Shown piece by piece: positions 20,647 to 31,019 of a stretch of 64,000 nt of DNA (the stretch's first letter is position 1; each line of letters starts with the position of its first letter). The notes under the pieces were generated by a model, which was given only the letters and a program-made list of their open reading frames with translations, was not told the DNA's origin and did not search any database. The DNA comes from CAZLKN01 sp964560135 (GTDB lineage Bacteria; Actinomycetota; JAICYB01). The DNA lies in NCBI GenBank assembly GCA_964560135.1, contig CAZLKN010000010.1, positions 8,904 through 72,903 of the forward strand, written 5' to 3'. Made by a program: the position numbers and the translations under genes.

Positions 20647-20997
20647 CTACCGGCTCAGCACGATGCAGAACTCGTTCCCCTCGGGATCAGCCATGACGAC
20701 CCAGGCGGCCCCGTGCTCCTCGACGGCACCGAGCCGGCGGGCACCGAGCTTCTCCAGCCGTATCGCCTCGGCCTCCGGGTCGCTCGCGTAGACGTCGATG
20801 TGCATGCGGTTCTTCGCGTCCTTCGGCTCGGACACGCGCTGGAGGATCAGGTACGGCCGGCGGCCGTCCTGGGGGCCGAGGACCACGTAGGGCTCGTGCG
20901 TCCAGTCGAGCTTGTGCACCTCGAGAACCTCGGCCCAGAATGCGGCCAGGCTGTGAGGATCCGCGCAGTCCAGGACCACGCTGAACTCCGGTCTCAT
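20647..20997 (-). CDS. VOC-superfamily (glyoxalase-like) protein
   Basis: A 116-residue vicinal-oxygen-chelate domain with the paired beta-alpha-beta-beta-beta units. It opens MRPEFSVVLDCADPHSLAAF and ends DPEGNEFCIVLSR, typical of the glyoxalase-like subgroup. Glu and His positions that bind a metal in active members are partly present (RMHIDVYA, NEFCI). Too short for a methylmalonyl-CoA epimerase of the usual type, although its place right behind the carboxyltransferase gene (ATGA overlap) makes a role in that pathway possible. Confidence 0.75.
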   Translation of the reverse strand: MRPEFSVVLDCADPHSLAAFWAEVLEVHKLDWTHEPYVVLGPQDGRRPYLILQRVSEPKDAKNRMHIDVYASDPEAEAIRLEKLGARRLGAVEEHGAAWVVMADPEGNEFCIVLSR

Positions 20998-22616
20998 ACC
21001 GGGAGCACCCCATGCTTGCGCCACGGGCGCTCCACGGTCTTCGAGCGCGACAGCGAAAGGCCCCGGTAGATGGCCCTGCGCGTGTCGCGGGGGTCGATCA
21101 CGTCGTCGACTCCGGCCCACCCCGCCGCGATGTAGGGGGAGATGCCCTCCCGGACCAGCTTGACCCGCTCGGAGCGCATCCGGTCGCGGTCCTCCTCGGG
21201 TGCGGCCTCGATCTCCTTGCGGAAGATGATGTTCACGGCCCCCTCGGGGCCCATGACGGAGATCTCGGCCGTCGGCCACGCCACGATGTACTCGGGCTCG
21301 TAGGCGAACCCGTTCATCACGAAGTACCCAGCGCCGTAGCCCTTGCGGGTCACGACGGTGATCTTCGGCACGGTGGCCTCCGAGACGGCGAACAGCATCT
21401 TGGAGCCGTGACGGATGATCCCCTGCTTCTCGACGTTGGAGCCCACCAGGAACCCGGGAACGTCCATGAGGAAGACCAGCGGGATGTTGAAGGCGTCGCA
21501 GAGCCAGACGAAGCGGGCGACCTTGTCCGCCGAGTTCACATCCAGTGCGCCGCCGAGCATCATCGGCTGGTTGGCGATGATCCCGGCCGGACGGCCCCCG
21601 AACCGGGCGAGTGCGGTCACCACGTTGCGGGCCCACTGCGGCTTCATCTCCAGCGCCCGGCCGTCGTCCACGATCTCCTCGATCACCTTGCGGACGTCGT
21701 AGGCGCGGCGCTGGTTCACCGGGACGAGCTCCAGCACCTTGTCGCACCGCCGGTCCACCGGGTCGTCGGTGGGGCGGATCGGCGGATCCTCGCGGTTGTG
21801 GCCCGGGAAGTAGGACAGGTAGTCCCGGACCATCTCCAGACACGCCCGGTCGTCGGCGACCTCCTGGTCGGCGACGCCCGAGTAGCGGTTGTGGACCTCC
21901 GATCCGCCGATCTCCTCGTCGGTCTTGTCCTCCCCCACCGCCGCCTTCACCAGGTGCGAGCCCGCCAGCGCCATCGACGAGGTGCCTTTGACCATCGGCA
22001 CGAAGTCCGACAGGCCCGGCACGTACGCGGTCCCCGCCGCGCAGGGACCGAGCATCGCGGCCACCAGCGGGACGACGCCCGACATCACCACCTCTTCGCG
22101 GAACAAGGCCCCGGAGCGCGCGAACTGGGAGCCCGCCGCCTCCTGGATCCGGGCCCCCGCCGAGTCGAGCAGCCAGATCATGGGGATCCGCAGGCGCAAC
22201 GACAACTCGCGCATCCGGGCCACCTTCATCTCGCCGATGGCACCCATCGATCCCGCCATCACCGTGAAGTCGTAGGCGGCGACGGCGGCGCGACGCCCGT
22301 CGATCTCGCCGATCCCGGTGACCACGCCGTCGGCGGGGGTCCACTTGCCCTCCATGCCCGCCACCAGCGGATTGTGGTCGGCCAGCAGGCCGTACTCCAC
22401 GAAGGTGCCCTCGTCGAAGAGCAGATCGAGGCGCTCCCGGACGAACAGCTTGTTTCTGGCGTGCTGGCCTTCGATCCTCTCCGGCCCACCGCCGCCGAGG
22501 AAGGACGTCTTCTTCTCCTCGAGCTCGGACAGCAACTCCTCCCAGGTGCCCCGTTGGGCCGAGGAGGGATCGAGCTCCGGAAGCGCCTTCTTGTCGGTGT
22601 CGGACTCCTGCGCCAT
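20994..22616 (-). CDS. Acyl-CoA carboxylase, carboxyltransferase (beta) subunit
   Basis: A 540-residue carboxyltransferase of the AccD/PccB/MmdA family, made of two crotonase-like halves. It moves a carboxyl group from biotin to an acyl-CoA. Family segments include WLLDSAGARIQEA, the acyl-CoA-binding LGPCAAGTAYVPGLSDFVPMVKG, PVFLMDVPGF-like VFLMDVPGFLVGS and the oxyanion-hole GAGYFVMNG. Specificity (propionyl-, methylcrotonyl- or other CoA) is undetermined. No biotin carboxylase gene lies in the window; a carrier may be the TB7.3-like gene. ATG 22616 is 2 nt after the upstream stop; an ATG at 22634 is possible. Confidence 0.9.
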   Translation of the reverse strand: MAQESDTDKKALPELDPSSAQRGTWEELLSELEEKKTSFLGGGGPERIEGQHARNKLFVRERLDLLFDEGTFVEYGLLADHNPLVAGMEGKWTPADGVVTGIGEIDGRRAAVAAYDFTVMAGSMGAIGEMKVARMRELSLRLRIPMIWLLDSAGARIQEAAGSQFARSGALFREEVVMSGVVPLVAAMLGPCAAGTAYVPGLSDFVPMVKGTSSMALAGSHLVKAAVGEDKTDEEIGGSEVHNRYSGVADQEVADDRACLEMVRDYLSYFPGHNREDPPIRPTDDPVDRRCDKVLELVPVNQRRAYDVRKVIEEIVDDGRALEMKPQWARNVVTALARFGGRPAGIIANQPMMLGGALDVNSADKVARFVWLCDAFNIPLVFLMDVPGFLVGSNVEKQGIIRHGSKMLFAVSEATVPKITVVTRKGYGAGYFVMNGFAYEPEYIVAWPTAEISVMGPEGAVNIIFRKEIEAAPEEDRDRMRSERVKLVREGISPYIAAGWAGVDDVIDPRDTRRAIYRGLSLSRSKTVERPWRKHGVLPV

Positions 22617-22618
22617 GG

Positions 22619-23401
22619 CTATCTGCCTTTCCATTCCGGGTCGCGCTTCTCGAGGAACGCGGAAACGCCTTCGACCACATCCTCGCACTGCAGCAGCACC
22701 GAGAACTGGGCCTGGAGGAAGTGCAGCGCCTCGTCGAAGGCCATGTCCTGCGAGGCGTAGAACGCATCCCGGCCGAGCCGGAGGATCGCCGGCGACTTGG
22801 AGGCCAGCTTGCCGGCGAGCTCGTCGACGGCCGCCTCCAGCTCGTCGGGGGCCACCACCCGGTTCACGGCTCCGATCCTCTCCGCCTCAGCGGCATCGAT
22901 CCGGTCGCCGGTCAGCATCAGCTCCAGGGCCTTGCGGGGGCCCACGGCCCCGACGATCGCCGGTGTGATCATCATCGGCCACAGTCCGATGTTCACCTCC
23001 GGGAGGCCGAAGGCGGCGTCGGAGGACGCCACGACGACGTCACAGGCCATCGCCACCCCCATGCCGCCGGCCAGGGCGTGACCGTTCACCGCCGCCACGA
23101 CCGGCTTGCCGAGCCGGCGCATCGCGCGGAAGAGGTCCGTGAAGGTGCCGCGCTCGTAGTGGAGCTGTACGGCGCTCGCGCCCTCGGAGAACCCGCCGAG
23201 GTCCCCGCCGGCGCAGAAGGCCTTCCCGGCCCCCGTGAGCACGACGACCCGCACGGCCGGGTCGGACTTGGCCCGCTCGAAGGCGTCGATCAGGTCGAGC
23301 TGCACCTGCCGGTTGATCGCGTTGCGGCGCTCGGGCCGGTTGATCGTCACGCGCGCCTGGGCGTCGCGCACCTCGTACAGCACCGTCTCGTAGCCGGCCA
23401 C
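22619..23401 (-). CDS. Enoyl-CoA hydratase/isomerase family protein
   Basis: A crotonase-fold enzyme of 260 residues. The oxyanion hole segments (KAFCAGGDLGGF and HALAGGMGVAMACD) and the second Glu region (FGLPEVNIGLWP) are visible. In hydratases two Glu residues activate water; the first position here is Gly-Met-Gly rich rather than Glu (GGMGVA), so isomerase or other crotonase chemistry should be kept in mind. GTG start at 23401 with GGGAGG upstream. It is the first gene of the leftward operon ending with pdtaS. Confidence 0.88.
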   Translation of the reverse strand: MAGYETVLYEVRDAQARVTINRPERRNAINRQVQLDLIDAFERAKSDPAVRVVVLTGAGKAFCAGGDLGGFSEGASAVQLHYERGTFTDLFRAMRRLGKPVVAAVNGHALAGGMGVAMACDVVVASSDAAFGLPEVNIGLWPMMITPAIVGAVGPRKALELMLTGDRIDAAEAERIGAVNRVVAPDELEAAVDELAGKLASKSPAILRLGRDAFYASQDMAFDEALHFLQAQFSVLLQCEDVVEGVSAFLEKRDPEWKGR

Positions 23402-23500
23402 GCGTCACCCTCCCGGTAGGCGTCCGGACCTCGCCGCCCGCGACATCTCGACAGTGTAGGTGTCACGAACGCAGGAACGCATGTCCGGCCAGCGGGGCGA

Positions 23501-24373
23501 TCACGACATGGTCAACTCGACCATCGCCCCCTCCCATGTGCCGTCGCGAGCGGAGTGCTCACCGACGTGCAGCTCGATCGCTCCGGACGGGCCTTCCGGG
23601 ACGGTGAGCGAGTAGCGGCCCCAGGCGTCCGCCCAGGCGGTCGCCGTGGTGAACGTCTCCTCGACGGTCTCGCCGTCCTGCTCGATGCGAACCACCACGT
23701 TGGCCTCGAATGTGCGGGCGTAGCCGCTCACCGTCAGCGGATAGGCTGCATCTCCCCCGCGCGGTTCGAGCACGACCACCCGGTCGTCGGTCGTGGCCGC
23801 ATCGGGGACCCGACCGCCGCCGGGACGCAGGTCGACGACCACCCGCGCCGGGTCCTCGAGCACCCGGACGAACATCTCGGCCTCCCCGGCGAGGTGGAGG
23901 TCCACGTAGATCCACCGCCCCTCCTCGGATCGGACGGAGTACGCTGCGCCGGCCAGGGGGGTGTCGAAGGTCGCGTCCGTGGCGTCCTCGTCGGCGAGCT
24001 CCACACCCCGCATCGTGATGCGCACCACCCCCAGGTCACGCAGGACCTCGGCGTCGGTCTCACCCACCGCGGTCGCCGCGGTGCCGTCCTCGGCCGCGAG
24101 GTCGATCACGAACCGCTCGCAGCCCTCGTGTTCCTCCAGGCGCAGACCGTCGACCCGGTGCGCATCACCGCGCTCCCCGGCATCGAGCGGGATCGTGCCG
24201 TCGTCGACGAACGCCTCGCCTTCCAGGCAGACGGCGACGTCATCGTCGGGGGTCGGCGTCGGTGTCGCCGTCGCATCCGGCGTATCGACGTCGTTGGGGC
24301 ACGCCGCGAACGTCATCGCCACGGCGGTCATCAGGGACACTCTCAGCAAGCGGTTCACGGCGCTCCTCCTCAC
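23501..24373 (-). CDS. Lipoprotein with AMIN-like and Gmad2 domains
   Basis: A 290-residue secreted lipoprotein. The signal peptide ends in the lipobox MTFAAC, followed by a Thr/Pro-rich spacer (DATATPTPTPDDD). The middle (~55-190) is beta-rich and AMIN-like (cell-wall-associated). The C-terminal ~95 residues (from VVVLEPRGGDAAYPL to the end) match the Gmad2 immunoglobulin-like domain first named from Bacillus spore-germination proteins but common in actinobacterial lipoproteins. It is probably a surface protein bound to the cell wall. It lies 25 bp downstream of miaA. Confidence 0.75.
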   Translation of the reverse strand: MRRSAVNRLLRVSLMTAVAMTFAACPNDVDTPDATATPTPTPDDDVAVCLEGEAFVDDGTIPLDAGERGDAHRVDGLRLEEHEGCERFVIDLAAEDGTAATAVGETDAEVLRDLGVVRITMRGVELADEDATDATFDTPLAGAAYSVRSEEGRWIYVDLHLAGEAEMFVRVLEDPARVVVDLRPGGGRVPDAATTDDRVVVLEPRGGDAAYPLTVSGYARTFEANVVVRIEQDGETVEETFTTATAWADAWGRYSLTVPEGPSGAIELHVGEHSARDGTWEGAMVELTMS

Positions 24374-24398
24374 GTTCGGCGGTCAGATCGAACCGGGC

Positions 24399-25340
24399 TT
24401 ACCCATCCAGGGGGGAGGACTCCAACGCGGAACGGAAACGACCCAGGATCTCGCCGGCGGCCCCCTCCCACCCGAGGACCGAGACGTCCACCCACACCAC
24501 CCGGGGGTCGCCGCGGAACCACGAGAGCTGTCGCCGCACGAAGTTCTTCGTATTGCGCTCGAGCCGCTCCCTGGCGTCCTCCAGGCTCATCCGGCCCTCG
24601 ACGTGCTCCACGATCTCCTTGACCCCCAGGGCCTGCGCGGCGGTCCGGGAGATCCCGCCGGCGAGAGCGTGCCGGACCTCCTCCGCCAGCCCCGCTTCCA
24701 GTTCGGCATGGACGCGTTCGGCCGCCCGCCGGTACAGCGTCGGGCGATCCCAGGTGAGACCCGCGACCGTCAGATCGTAGGGGCCCTCGAAGCGCTCCCA
24801 GCTCTCCCGCAGCTCGCTCGGCGGGCGTCCGCTGAGCTCCAGGATCTCGGCCGACCGGACGATGCGCCGCGGATTGCGGAGATCCAGGCGTTCGGCGGTG
24901 GCCGGGTCGGCCTCCCGCAGGCGCTCGAGGAGCTGACCGGGGTCCGAGGCCTCCAACCGGGCCCGGACCTCGGGATCGGTGGGAGCGAACTCGAGTTCGT
25001 CCACCACGGCGCGGAAATACAGACCCGAGCCGCCGACGAGCATGGGAACCCCGCCGCGGGCGTGGATCTCGTCGATCGCCTCACGCGCGAGCTCCCGGTA
25101 GCGGACGGCGGTGAAGGTTTCGTGGGCTTCGACGACGTCGAACAGGTGATGCGGCACGGCAGCGCGTTCGGAAGCCGTGGGCTTGTCGGCGGCGATGTCC
25201 AGGCGGCGGTACACGCCCATGGAGTCGCAGGAGACGATCTCGACCCTGTGGCCGTGGGAGCGGAGCCCCTGCGCGACCTCGATCCCCATTCGGGTCTTCC
25301 CCGAAGCCGTGGGGCCGACGAGGGCGAGAAGAGCGGTCAC
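24399..25340 (-). CDS. miaA: tRNA dimethylallyltransferase
   Basis: Adds an isopentenyl group to A37 of tRNAs that read UNN codons. Length 313 is typical. Walker A GPTASGKTRMG is at the N-terminus, followed by the catalytic region SCDSMGVYRRLDI (Asp/Ser), the tRNA-binding PHHLFDVVEAHETF, and the C-terminal QLSWFRGD. The GTG start at 25340 overlaps the stop of the LigB-like gene by 4 nt (GTGA). MiaB, which acts next on the same base, is encoded on the same strand about 4 kb upstream. Confidence 0.94.
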   Translation of the reverse strand: MTALLALVGPTASGKTRMGIEVAQGLRSHGHRVEIVSCDSMGVYRRLDIAADKPTASERAAVPHHLFDVVEAHETFTAVRYRELAREAIDEIHARGGVPMLVGGSGLYFRAVVDELEFAPTDPEVRARLEASDPGQLLERLREADPATAERLDLRNPRRIVRSAEILELSGRPPSELRESWERFEGPYDLTVAGLTWDRPTLYRRAAERVHAELEAGLAEEVRHALAGGISRTAAQALGVKEIVEHVEGRMSLEDARERLERNTKNFVRRQLSWFRGDPRVVWVDVSVLGWEGAAGEILGRFRSALESSPLDG

Positions 25341-26227
25341 CAGGGGTCGGGATCGCCGGAGGGGGACCGCGCCTCGCGCAGACCCAGACCGGTGACCGCC
25401 CGCGCCCCGACCCGGCGGGGTTCACGGTCGCCTTCGGTGGGCGTCACCTCCGCCACGAGGTACCCGATCCCGAACGGGTGCTCGTAGGACAGGATCCGTC
25501 CCTCCACCGAACGGCCGTCGAAGGCTCCGGCCAGCACGAGCAGCGGCGAGAAGCCGCACTCGGAGGCCTCGCGCACCAGACCCGGGTCAATGTCCAGAAG
25601 GTCGCGGAGGCGACCGGCCGAGATCGCGTTTCGCACCATGCCGTCGAACTCGACGCCCGCACCGGAGTACCCATGGGGCGCATCGGGCGTGACCCGGTGG
25701 GAAAAGTTCGAGGACGCGATGATCACCGTGTCCCCGACGAGCTGCTCACAGGCCTTCCCGATCGCCGTCCCGAACAGCCAGTGCTCGTCCCACCCGAGCA
25801 TCGAGATCGCCACCGGCACGACGCGGATCTCGTCGGTCTTCAGCAGGTACAGCGACGGCACGGTGATCCCCCGATCCAGCCGCCAGTCCCGCTCCAGCCG
25901 TCCGACGGGCAGCTCCATCCGGTTCGCCACATCCACGATGGCCTCCGCCAGCTCGTGGCTCGGCTCGAGGGTGATCGTCACGTCGGGGGCCTGGAAGCGC
26001 TCCATCGAGCCGAGCAGACGCTCCCCCTCCCACACGCCGAAGGCCTCGGGCAGGAAGGGGCTGTGAGGTGACACGATCACACAATTGCGGATACGCCGCC
26101 CACCGATGAGCATGCCCAGCTCCTCCATGGCCTCGCGCGTGCGGTCGGCGGCAGCGGAACGTTGCCGCCCGACCTCGGGCACGAGGTTGGGGGAGTGGGG
26201 CACGATACAGCCGTACGACAGCCCCAC
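25337..26227 (-). CDS. LigB-like class III extradiol dioxygenase-fold protein
   Basis: A 296-residue protein of the class III extradiol dioxygenase subunit B (LigB) fold. His residues in CIVPHSPNLVPEVG and VIVSPHSPFLP match the metal-site region. Members of this family beside miaA are widespread in actinobacteria and have no assigned reaction. GTG 26227 is preferred over an upstream start at 26263 because AGGAGG lies 5 nt before it and the frame then begins GLSYGCIVPHS. It is divergent from the RmlC-like gene with only 50 bp between the starts. Confidence 0.75.
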   Translation of the reverse strand: MGLSYGCIVPHSPNLVPEVGRQRSAAADRTREAMEELGMLIGGRRIRNCVIVSPHSPFLPEAFGVWEGERLLGSMERFQAPDVTITLEPSHELAEAIVDVANRMELPVGRLERDWRLDRGITVPSLYLLKTDEIRVVPVAISMLGWDEHWLFGTAIGKACEQLVGDTVIIASSNFSHRVTPDAPHGYSGAGVEFDGMVRNAISAGRLRDLLDIDPGLVREASECGFSPLLVLAGAFDGRSVEGRILSYEHPFGIGYLVAEVTPTEGDREPRRVGARAVTGLGLREARSPSGDPDPW

Positions 26228-26277
26228 GGATCCTCCTGGTAGTAAAGACGTGCGGTCGCCCACGACAAGGATAGGAC

Positions 26278-26814
26278 GTGAACGGCGTAGAACCCAGCAA
26301 CCACATCGACGGCGTCGTGATCGCGCGCCTCCAGGTTCACGGCGACGAGCGCGGCCGGTTCCTCGAGACCTACCGTCAAGAATGGCTCCCGGACCGGCCC
26401 CCGATGGTGCAGGGCAACCGCTCCGACTCCCGCCGCGGCGTGCTTCGCGGCCTCCACTACCACCTCCACCAGGCGGACTGGTGGTACGCTCCCGCCGGGC
26501 GGATCTTCGTCGCGATGCACGACCTGCGCCGCTCGTCGCCCACCTTCGGCGTCACCGAGACCCTCGAGATCGGCGAGGGGGCCGAGATCGGTGTGTACAT
26601 CCCGCCGGGGGTGGCCCACGGCTTCCAGGCAATCACCGACGCCACCCTCACCTACCTCGTGGACCGCACCTACGACCCCGCCGACGAGCTCGGCCTGGCG
26701 TGGGACGATCCCGACGCCGCGGTGGGCTGGCCCATCCCGGAGCCGGTCCTGTCGGACCGCGACCGCGCCAACCCCCGCCGGTCGGACATCCCCCCGGACG
26801 TCCTGCCCGCGTAG
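26278..26814 (+). CDS. dTDP-4-dehydrorhamnose 3,5-epimerase family protein (RmlC-like)
   Basis: A 178-residue cupin of the RmlC family, which epimerises dTDP-4-keto-6-deoxyglucose in dTDP-rhamnose synthesis. The core motif RGVLRGLHYHLHQADW with the active-site His, and the later IPPGVAHGFQAITD, are clear. Other RmlC relatives do only 3- or 5-epimerisation or ketoisomerisation, and no rmlA/B/D genes are nearby, so the exact product is open. The GTG start at 26278 has a modest ribosome-binding site. A GC-only hairpin (26816-26831) follows the stop. Confidence 0.85.
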   Translation: MNGVEPSNHIDGVVIARLQVHGDERGRFLETYRQEWLPDRPPMVQGNRSDSRRGVLRGLHYHLHQADWWYAPAGRIFVAMHDLRRSSPTFGVTETLEIGEGAEIGVYIPPGVAHGFQAITDATLTYLVDRTYDPADELGLAWDDPDAAVGWPIPEPVLSDRDRANPRRSDIPPDVLPA

Positions 26815-26862
26815 ACCGCCCCCGGGGGCGGGTAAGAGCCGTCCCAGAGAGGAGGGACGCCC

Positions 26863-27168
26863 ATGCGCTGGCACGTGGAGTTGCGTCAGACCGAGACACG
26901 ACTACGGACCGAGCACGTGGAAACCGCGGATCTCGCACGCGAAACCGCCGCCGAATTCGTCGCCCAGAGCCCGAGGAAGGCCGGCTTGCCCGAGGAGGCG
27001 ATCGCCTCGGCCCGGGCCGACATCCTGTCCGAGGACTACGACGGCGTCGAGCCGGGGCTCGAGTGGACCTACGGGCTCGGCAACGGTGAGCTCAAGGTGG
27101 TCGTCGCCGCCCTGCCCGAGGGGGCCGAGGATCAGGACTGCTGGGCCTGCCATGGAGAGGAAGGTTAG
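26863..27168 (+). CDS. Hypothetical protein, 101 residues
   Basis: An acidic, helical small protein starting MRWHVELRQTETRLRTEHVE, with a C-terminal Cys pair in QDCWACHGEEG. That segment reads C-x-x-C-H, the haem c attachment pattern, but there is no signal peptide, so covalent haem is unlikely and a metal or redox role is a guess. A good GAGAGGAGGG ribosome-binding site precedes the ATG. No family recognised. It is followed by a strong hairpin terminator. Confidence 0.65.
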   Translation: MRWHVELRQTETRLRTEHVETADLARETAAEFVAQSPRKAGLPEEAIASARADILSEDYDGVEPGLEWTYGLGNGELKVVVAALPEGAEDQDCWACHGEEG

Positions 27169-27198
27169 ACCGACGACACCGCGGGTATGACCGGTACG

Positions 27199-27233
27199 GC
27201 GCGGGGGAGGGAGTGAAGTTCCCTCCTCCGCGC
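27199..27233. terminator. Bidirectional hairpin terminator
   Basis: GCGCGGGGGAGGGA and TCCCTCCTCCGCGC can pair over 14 bp with one mismatch around a 7-nt loop. It lies between two convergent genes (27168 and 27263), the right place for a shared terminator. There is no long T tract on either strand, as is common in GC-rich actinobacteria. Confidence 0.6.
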
Positions 27234-27262
27234 TCCACCAAGGAGCCTCCCCGACGGGTGCC

Positions 27263-28909
<1,647 letters not shown>

Positions 28910-28931
28910 CCGATCCCCTCCCCTTCGACGG

Positions 28932-29123
28932 TCACTCCTCGGTGAGCTTCATCGTGTACACCTCGTCGTCCCCGTCCATCAAGGTGGCCGCCAGCGCCCC
29001 GTCGGCGAGCAGCCGCCGCCATTCGGCCCCCATCCAGTCCTCGGCCTGCTGCTGCGAGGCGAACTCGGGGGACTCCCCCACGCGCTCCCGGGGGCCGGCC
29101 ATCAGGATCCAGCGGTGACTCAC
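28932..29123 (-). CDS. Small conserved-type protein after miaB
   Basis: A 63-residue soluble protein beginning MSHRWILMAGPRERVGESPE, rich in acidic residues, ending DDEVYTMKLTEE. The start is GTG at 29123, overlapping the miaB stop (GTGA), which gives translational coupling. Codon use is like its neighbours, so it is likely a real gene. I recognise no domain. Confidence 0.65.
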   Translation of the reverse strand: MSHRWILMAGPRERVGESPEFASQQQAEDWMGAEWRRLLADGALAATLMDGDDEVYTMKLTEE

Positions 29124-30475
29124 GCCGGGACACCGACGAGGTAGTGGCCGTGGGCTTCGGTGACGCGGGCGAGGACGGTATCCCCCGGCCGGTACGCCCC
29201 GGCGGGAATGTGGACGAGCTTGTTGGTGCGGGTACGGCCGGTGGCCCGCTCCGGGTCCTTCTTGGAGCGCGGCTCCTCCATCGTCAGCTCCATCGTGGCG
29301 CCGACGAGCCCCGCGTTGATCTCCGCGGAGATCCGCTCCTGCTGCGCCAGCAGCCGGTCGAAGCGGGCCTGGACGACCTCCTTGGGCACCTGGTCGTCCA
29401 TATCCATCGCCGGAGTGCCGGGCCGGGGCGAGAACTGGAACATGTAGGCCGAGTCGTAGCGCACCTCGGCCGCCAGGGCCAGGGTGTCCTCGAAGTGCTC
29501 CTCGGTCTCGCCGGGGAACCCCACGATGATGTCGGTGGTCAGAGCCAGGCCCGGGATCAGCTCGCGGGCCATGGCGACCTTCTCGAGGTAGGTGCGGCGG
29601 CTGTAGGCCCGCTTCATCCGCCGCAGGACGGCGTCCGAGCCCGACTGCACGGGGAAGTGGAGATGCTCGCACACCGCCTCGCAGTCGGCCATGGCGCGGG
29701 CGCTGTCCTGCTTGAAGTCCTTGGGATGCGGCGAGGTGTAGCGGATCCGCCGGATCCCGGGAACGTCGTTGACGGCGTAGAGGAGCTCCGAGAAGATCGG
29801 GCGCCCGGTGAGGTCGCGGCCGTAGGAGTTCACGTTCTGTCCCAGCAGCGACACCTCGGTGACGCCCTGGTCCACCAGCGTCCGCACCTCACCGAGGATC
29901 TCCCCCAGGGGCCGGGAGACCTCGCGACCCCGCACCGCCGGAACGATACAGAAGGCGCAGGCGTTGTTGCACCCGTACTGGATCGCCACCCAGGCGTGGA
30001 ACGAGGAGTCCCGCCGGGCCGGGAGGGCCGAGGGGTGGACCTCGAAGGCCTCGGCGAACTCCACGATCGGCACCCCGGCCCCCTCCACAGCGTGGAGCAG
30101 TCGCGGGAGCGCGTCGATGTTCCGCGTGCCGAAGACGACGTCGACCCACGGGGCCCGCTCGACGATGCCCCCGCGGTCCTTCTCGGCCTGACAGCCCCCC
30201 ACGGCGATCTGCAGCCCCGTGCGCTGTTTGATCGGCTTGAGGCGCCCCAGGTTGCCGTAGAGCTTGTTGTCGGCGTTCTCGCGGATGGCGCAGGTGTTCA
30301 GGATCGCCACATCGGCCTGCTCGGGGTCGCCCACCCGGCGGTAGCCGGCGACCTCCATCAGACCGGCCATGCGCTCGGAGTCGTGCTCGTTCATCTGGCA
30401 GCCGAAGGTCTGCAGGAAGTAGGAGCGCCCGCGGTCGGGCGCAGGCTGGCGGCGGCGCACCTGGAGCGCCTCCAT
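29120..30475 (-). CDS. miaB: tRNA-2-methylthio-N6-isopentenyladenosine synthase
   Basis: A radical-SAM methylthiotransferase of 451 residues acting on the base modified by MiaA. The N-terminal domain has three auxiliary-cluster cysteines (TFGCQMNE, LNTCAIRE, VGGCQAEK). The radical-SAM motif is CNNACAFCIVP, and a C-terminal TRAM domain ends at YLVGVPA. The ATG at 30475 overlaps the stop of the EVE-domain gene (TGATG) and has GGGAGAAGG upstream. The three genes EVE-miaB-small protein form one coupled unit. Confidence 0.94.
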   Translation of the reverse strand: MEALQVRRRQPAPDRGRSYFLQTFGCQMNEHDSERMAGLMEVAGYRRVGDPEQADVAILNTCAIRENADNKLYGNLGRLKPIKQRTGLQIAVGGCQAEKDRGGIVERAPWVDVVFGTRNIDALPRLLHAVEGAGVPIVEFAEAFEVHPSALPARRDSSFHAWVAIQYGCNNACAFCIVPAVRGREVSRPLGEILGEVRTLVDQGVTEVSLLGQNVNSYGRDLTGRPIFSELLYAVNDVPGIRRIRYTSPHPKDFKQDSARAMADCEAVCEHLHFPVQSGSDAVLRRMKRAYSRRTYLEKVAMARELIPGLALTTDIIVGFPGETEEHFEDTLALAAEVRYDSAYMFQFSPRPGTPAMDMDDQVPKEVVQARFDRLLAQQERISAEINAGLVGATMELTMEEPRSKKDPERATGRTRTNKLVHIPAGAYRPGDTVLARVTEAHGHYLVGVPA

Positions 30476-30945
30476 CACGCCTTCTCCCGTTCGGCCAGAT
30501 CGCACACGACCTCCCACTGCTTCTCCGTCACCGGCTGGACGGACAGCCGGGAGCGGTTCACCAGCACCATGTCCTCCAGCCCGGGGGTCTGCTTGATCTC
30601 CTGGAGTGTCACGATCCGCGGGAAGCGGCGCACGAAACCGACGTCCGGCATGTACCAGGTCGGCTTGTCGGGCGTGGACCTGGGGTCGTGGTAGGGGCTG
30701 TCGGGATCGAAGGCCGTGTCGTCGGGATAGGCCTCGCGCACCACCTCGCAGATCCCCGCCACCCCGGTTGGGCTGGCATTGGAGTGGTAGAAGAAAGCGA
30801 GATCCCCGACCCGCATCGCACGCAGGTTGTTGCGGGCCTGGTAGTTGCGGACGCCGTCCCAGGACGCCACGCCTTCGCGCTCGAGGTCGTCCATCGAGTA
30901 GCCCTCGGGTTCGCTCTTCAGCAGCCAGTACGCCATGCCAGCCAT
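30475..30945 (-). CDS. EVE-domain protein
   Basis: A single EVE domain of about 156 residues: (M)AYWLLKSEPEGYSMDDL, SWDGVRNYQARNNL and FYHSNASPTGVAGICEV are hallmarks. EVE proteins are PUA-like and bind modified bases in RNA or DNA. Placement directly before miaB suggests a link to modified RNA, which is inference. Two ATGs (30945 and 30936) are possible and neither has a strong ribosome-binding site; the family N-terminus fits 30936 slightly better. Confidence 0.85.
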   Translation of the reverse strand: MAGMAYWLLKSEPEGYSMDDLEREGVASWDGVRNYQARNNLRAMRVGDLAFFYHSNASPTGVAGICEVVREAYPDDTAFDPDSPYHDPRSTPDKPTWYMPDVGFVRRFPRIVTLQEIKQTPGLEDMVLVNRSRLSVQPVTEKQWEVVCDLAEREKA

Positions 30946-30971
30946 GGTACCGGGGCGACTCCCCCGGACGT

Positions 30972-31003
30972 GAACGACGCCCCTCGGGGAAGGGGCGTCG
31001 TTC
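30972..31003 (-). terminator. Perfect 13-bp hairpin after a small ORF
   Basis: GAACGACGCCCCT pairs perfectly with AGGGGCGTCGTTC around a 6-nt loop. On the minus strand it begins 17 nt after the stop of the 47-codon ORF at 31020-31163, and lies 27 nt before the EVE gene start. It may terminate transcription of the small ORF or regulate readthrough into EVE-miaB. There is no T tract. Confidence 0.5.
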
Positions 31004-31019
31004 GGTGCTGGGGTTGAGG

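Noticed and set aside
26816..26831. GC-only hairpin after the RmlC-like gene as terminator
   Set aside because: Only 6 bp with a 4-nt CCGG loop, no T tract, and the next gene continues in the same direction; too weak to list.
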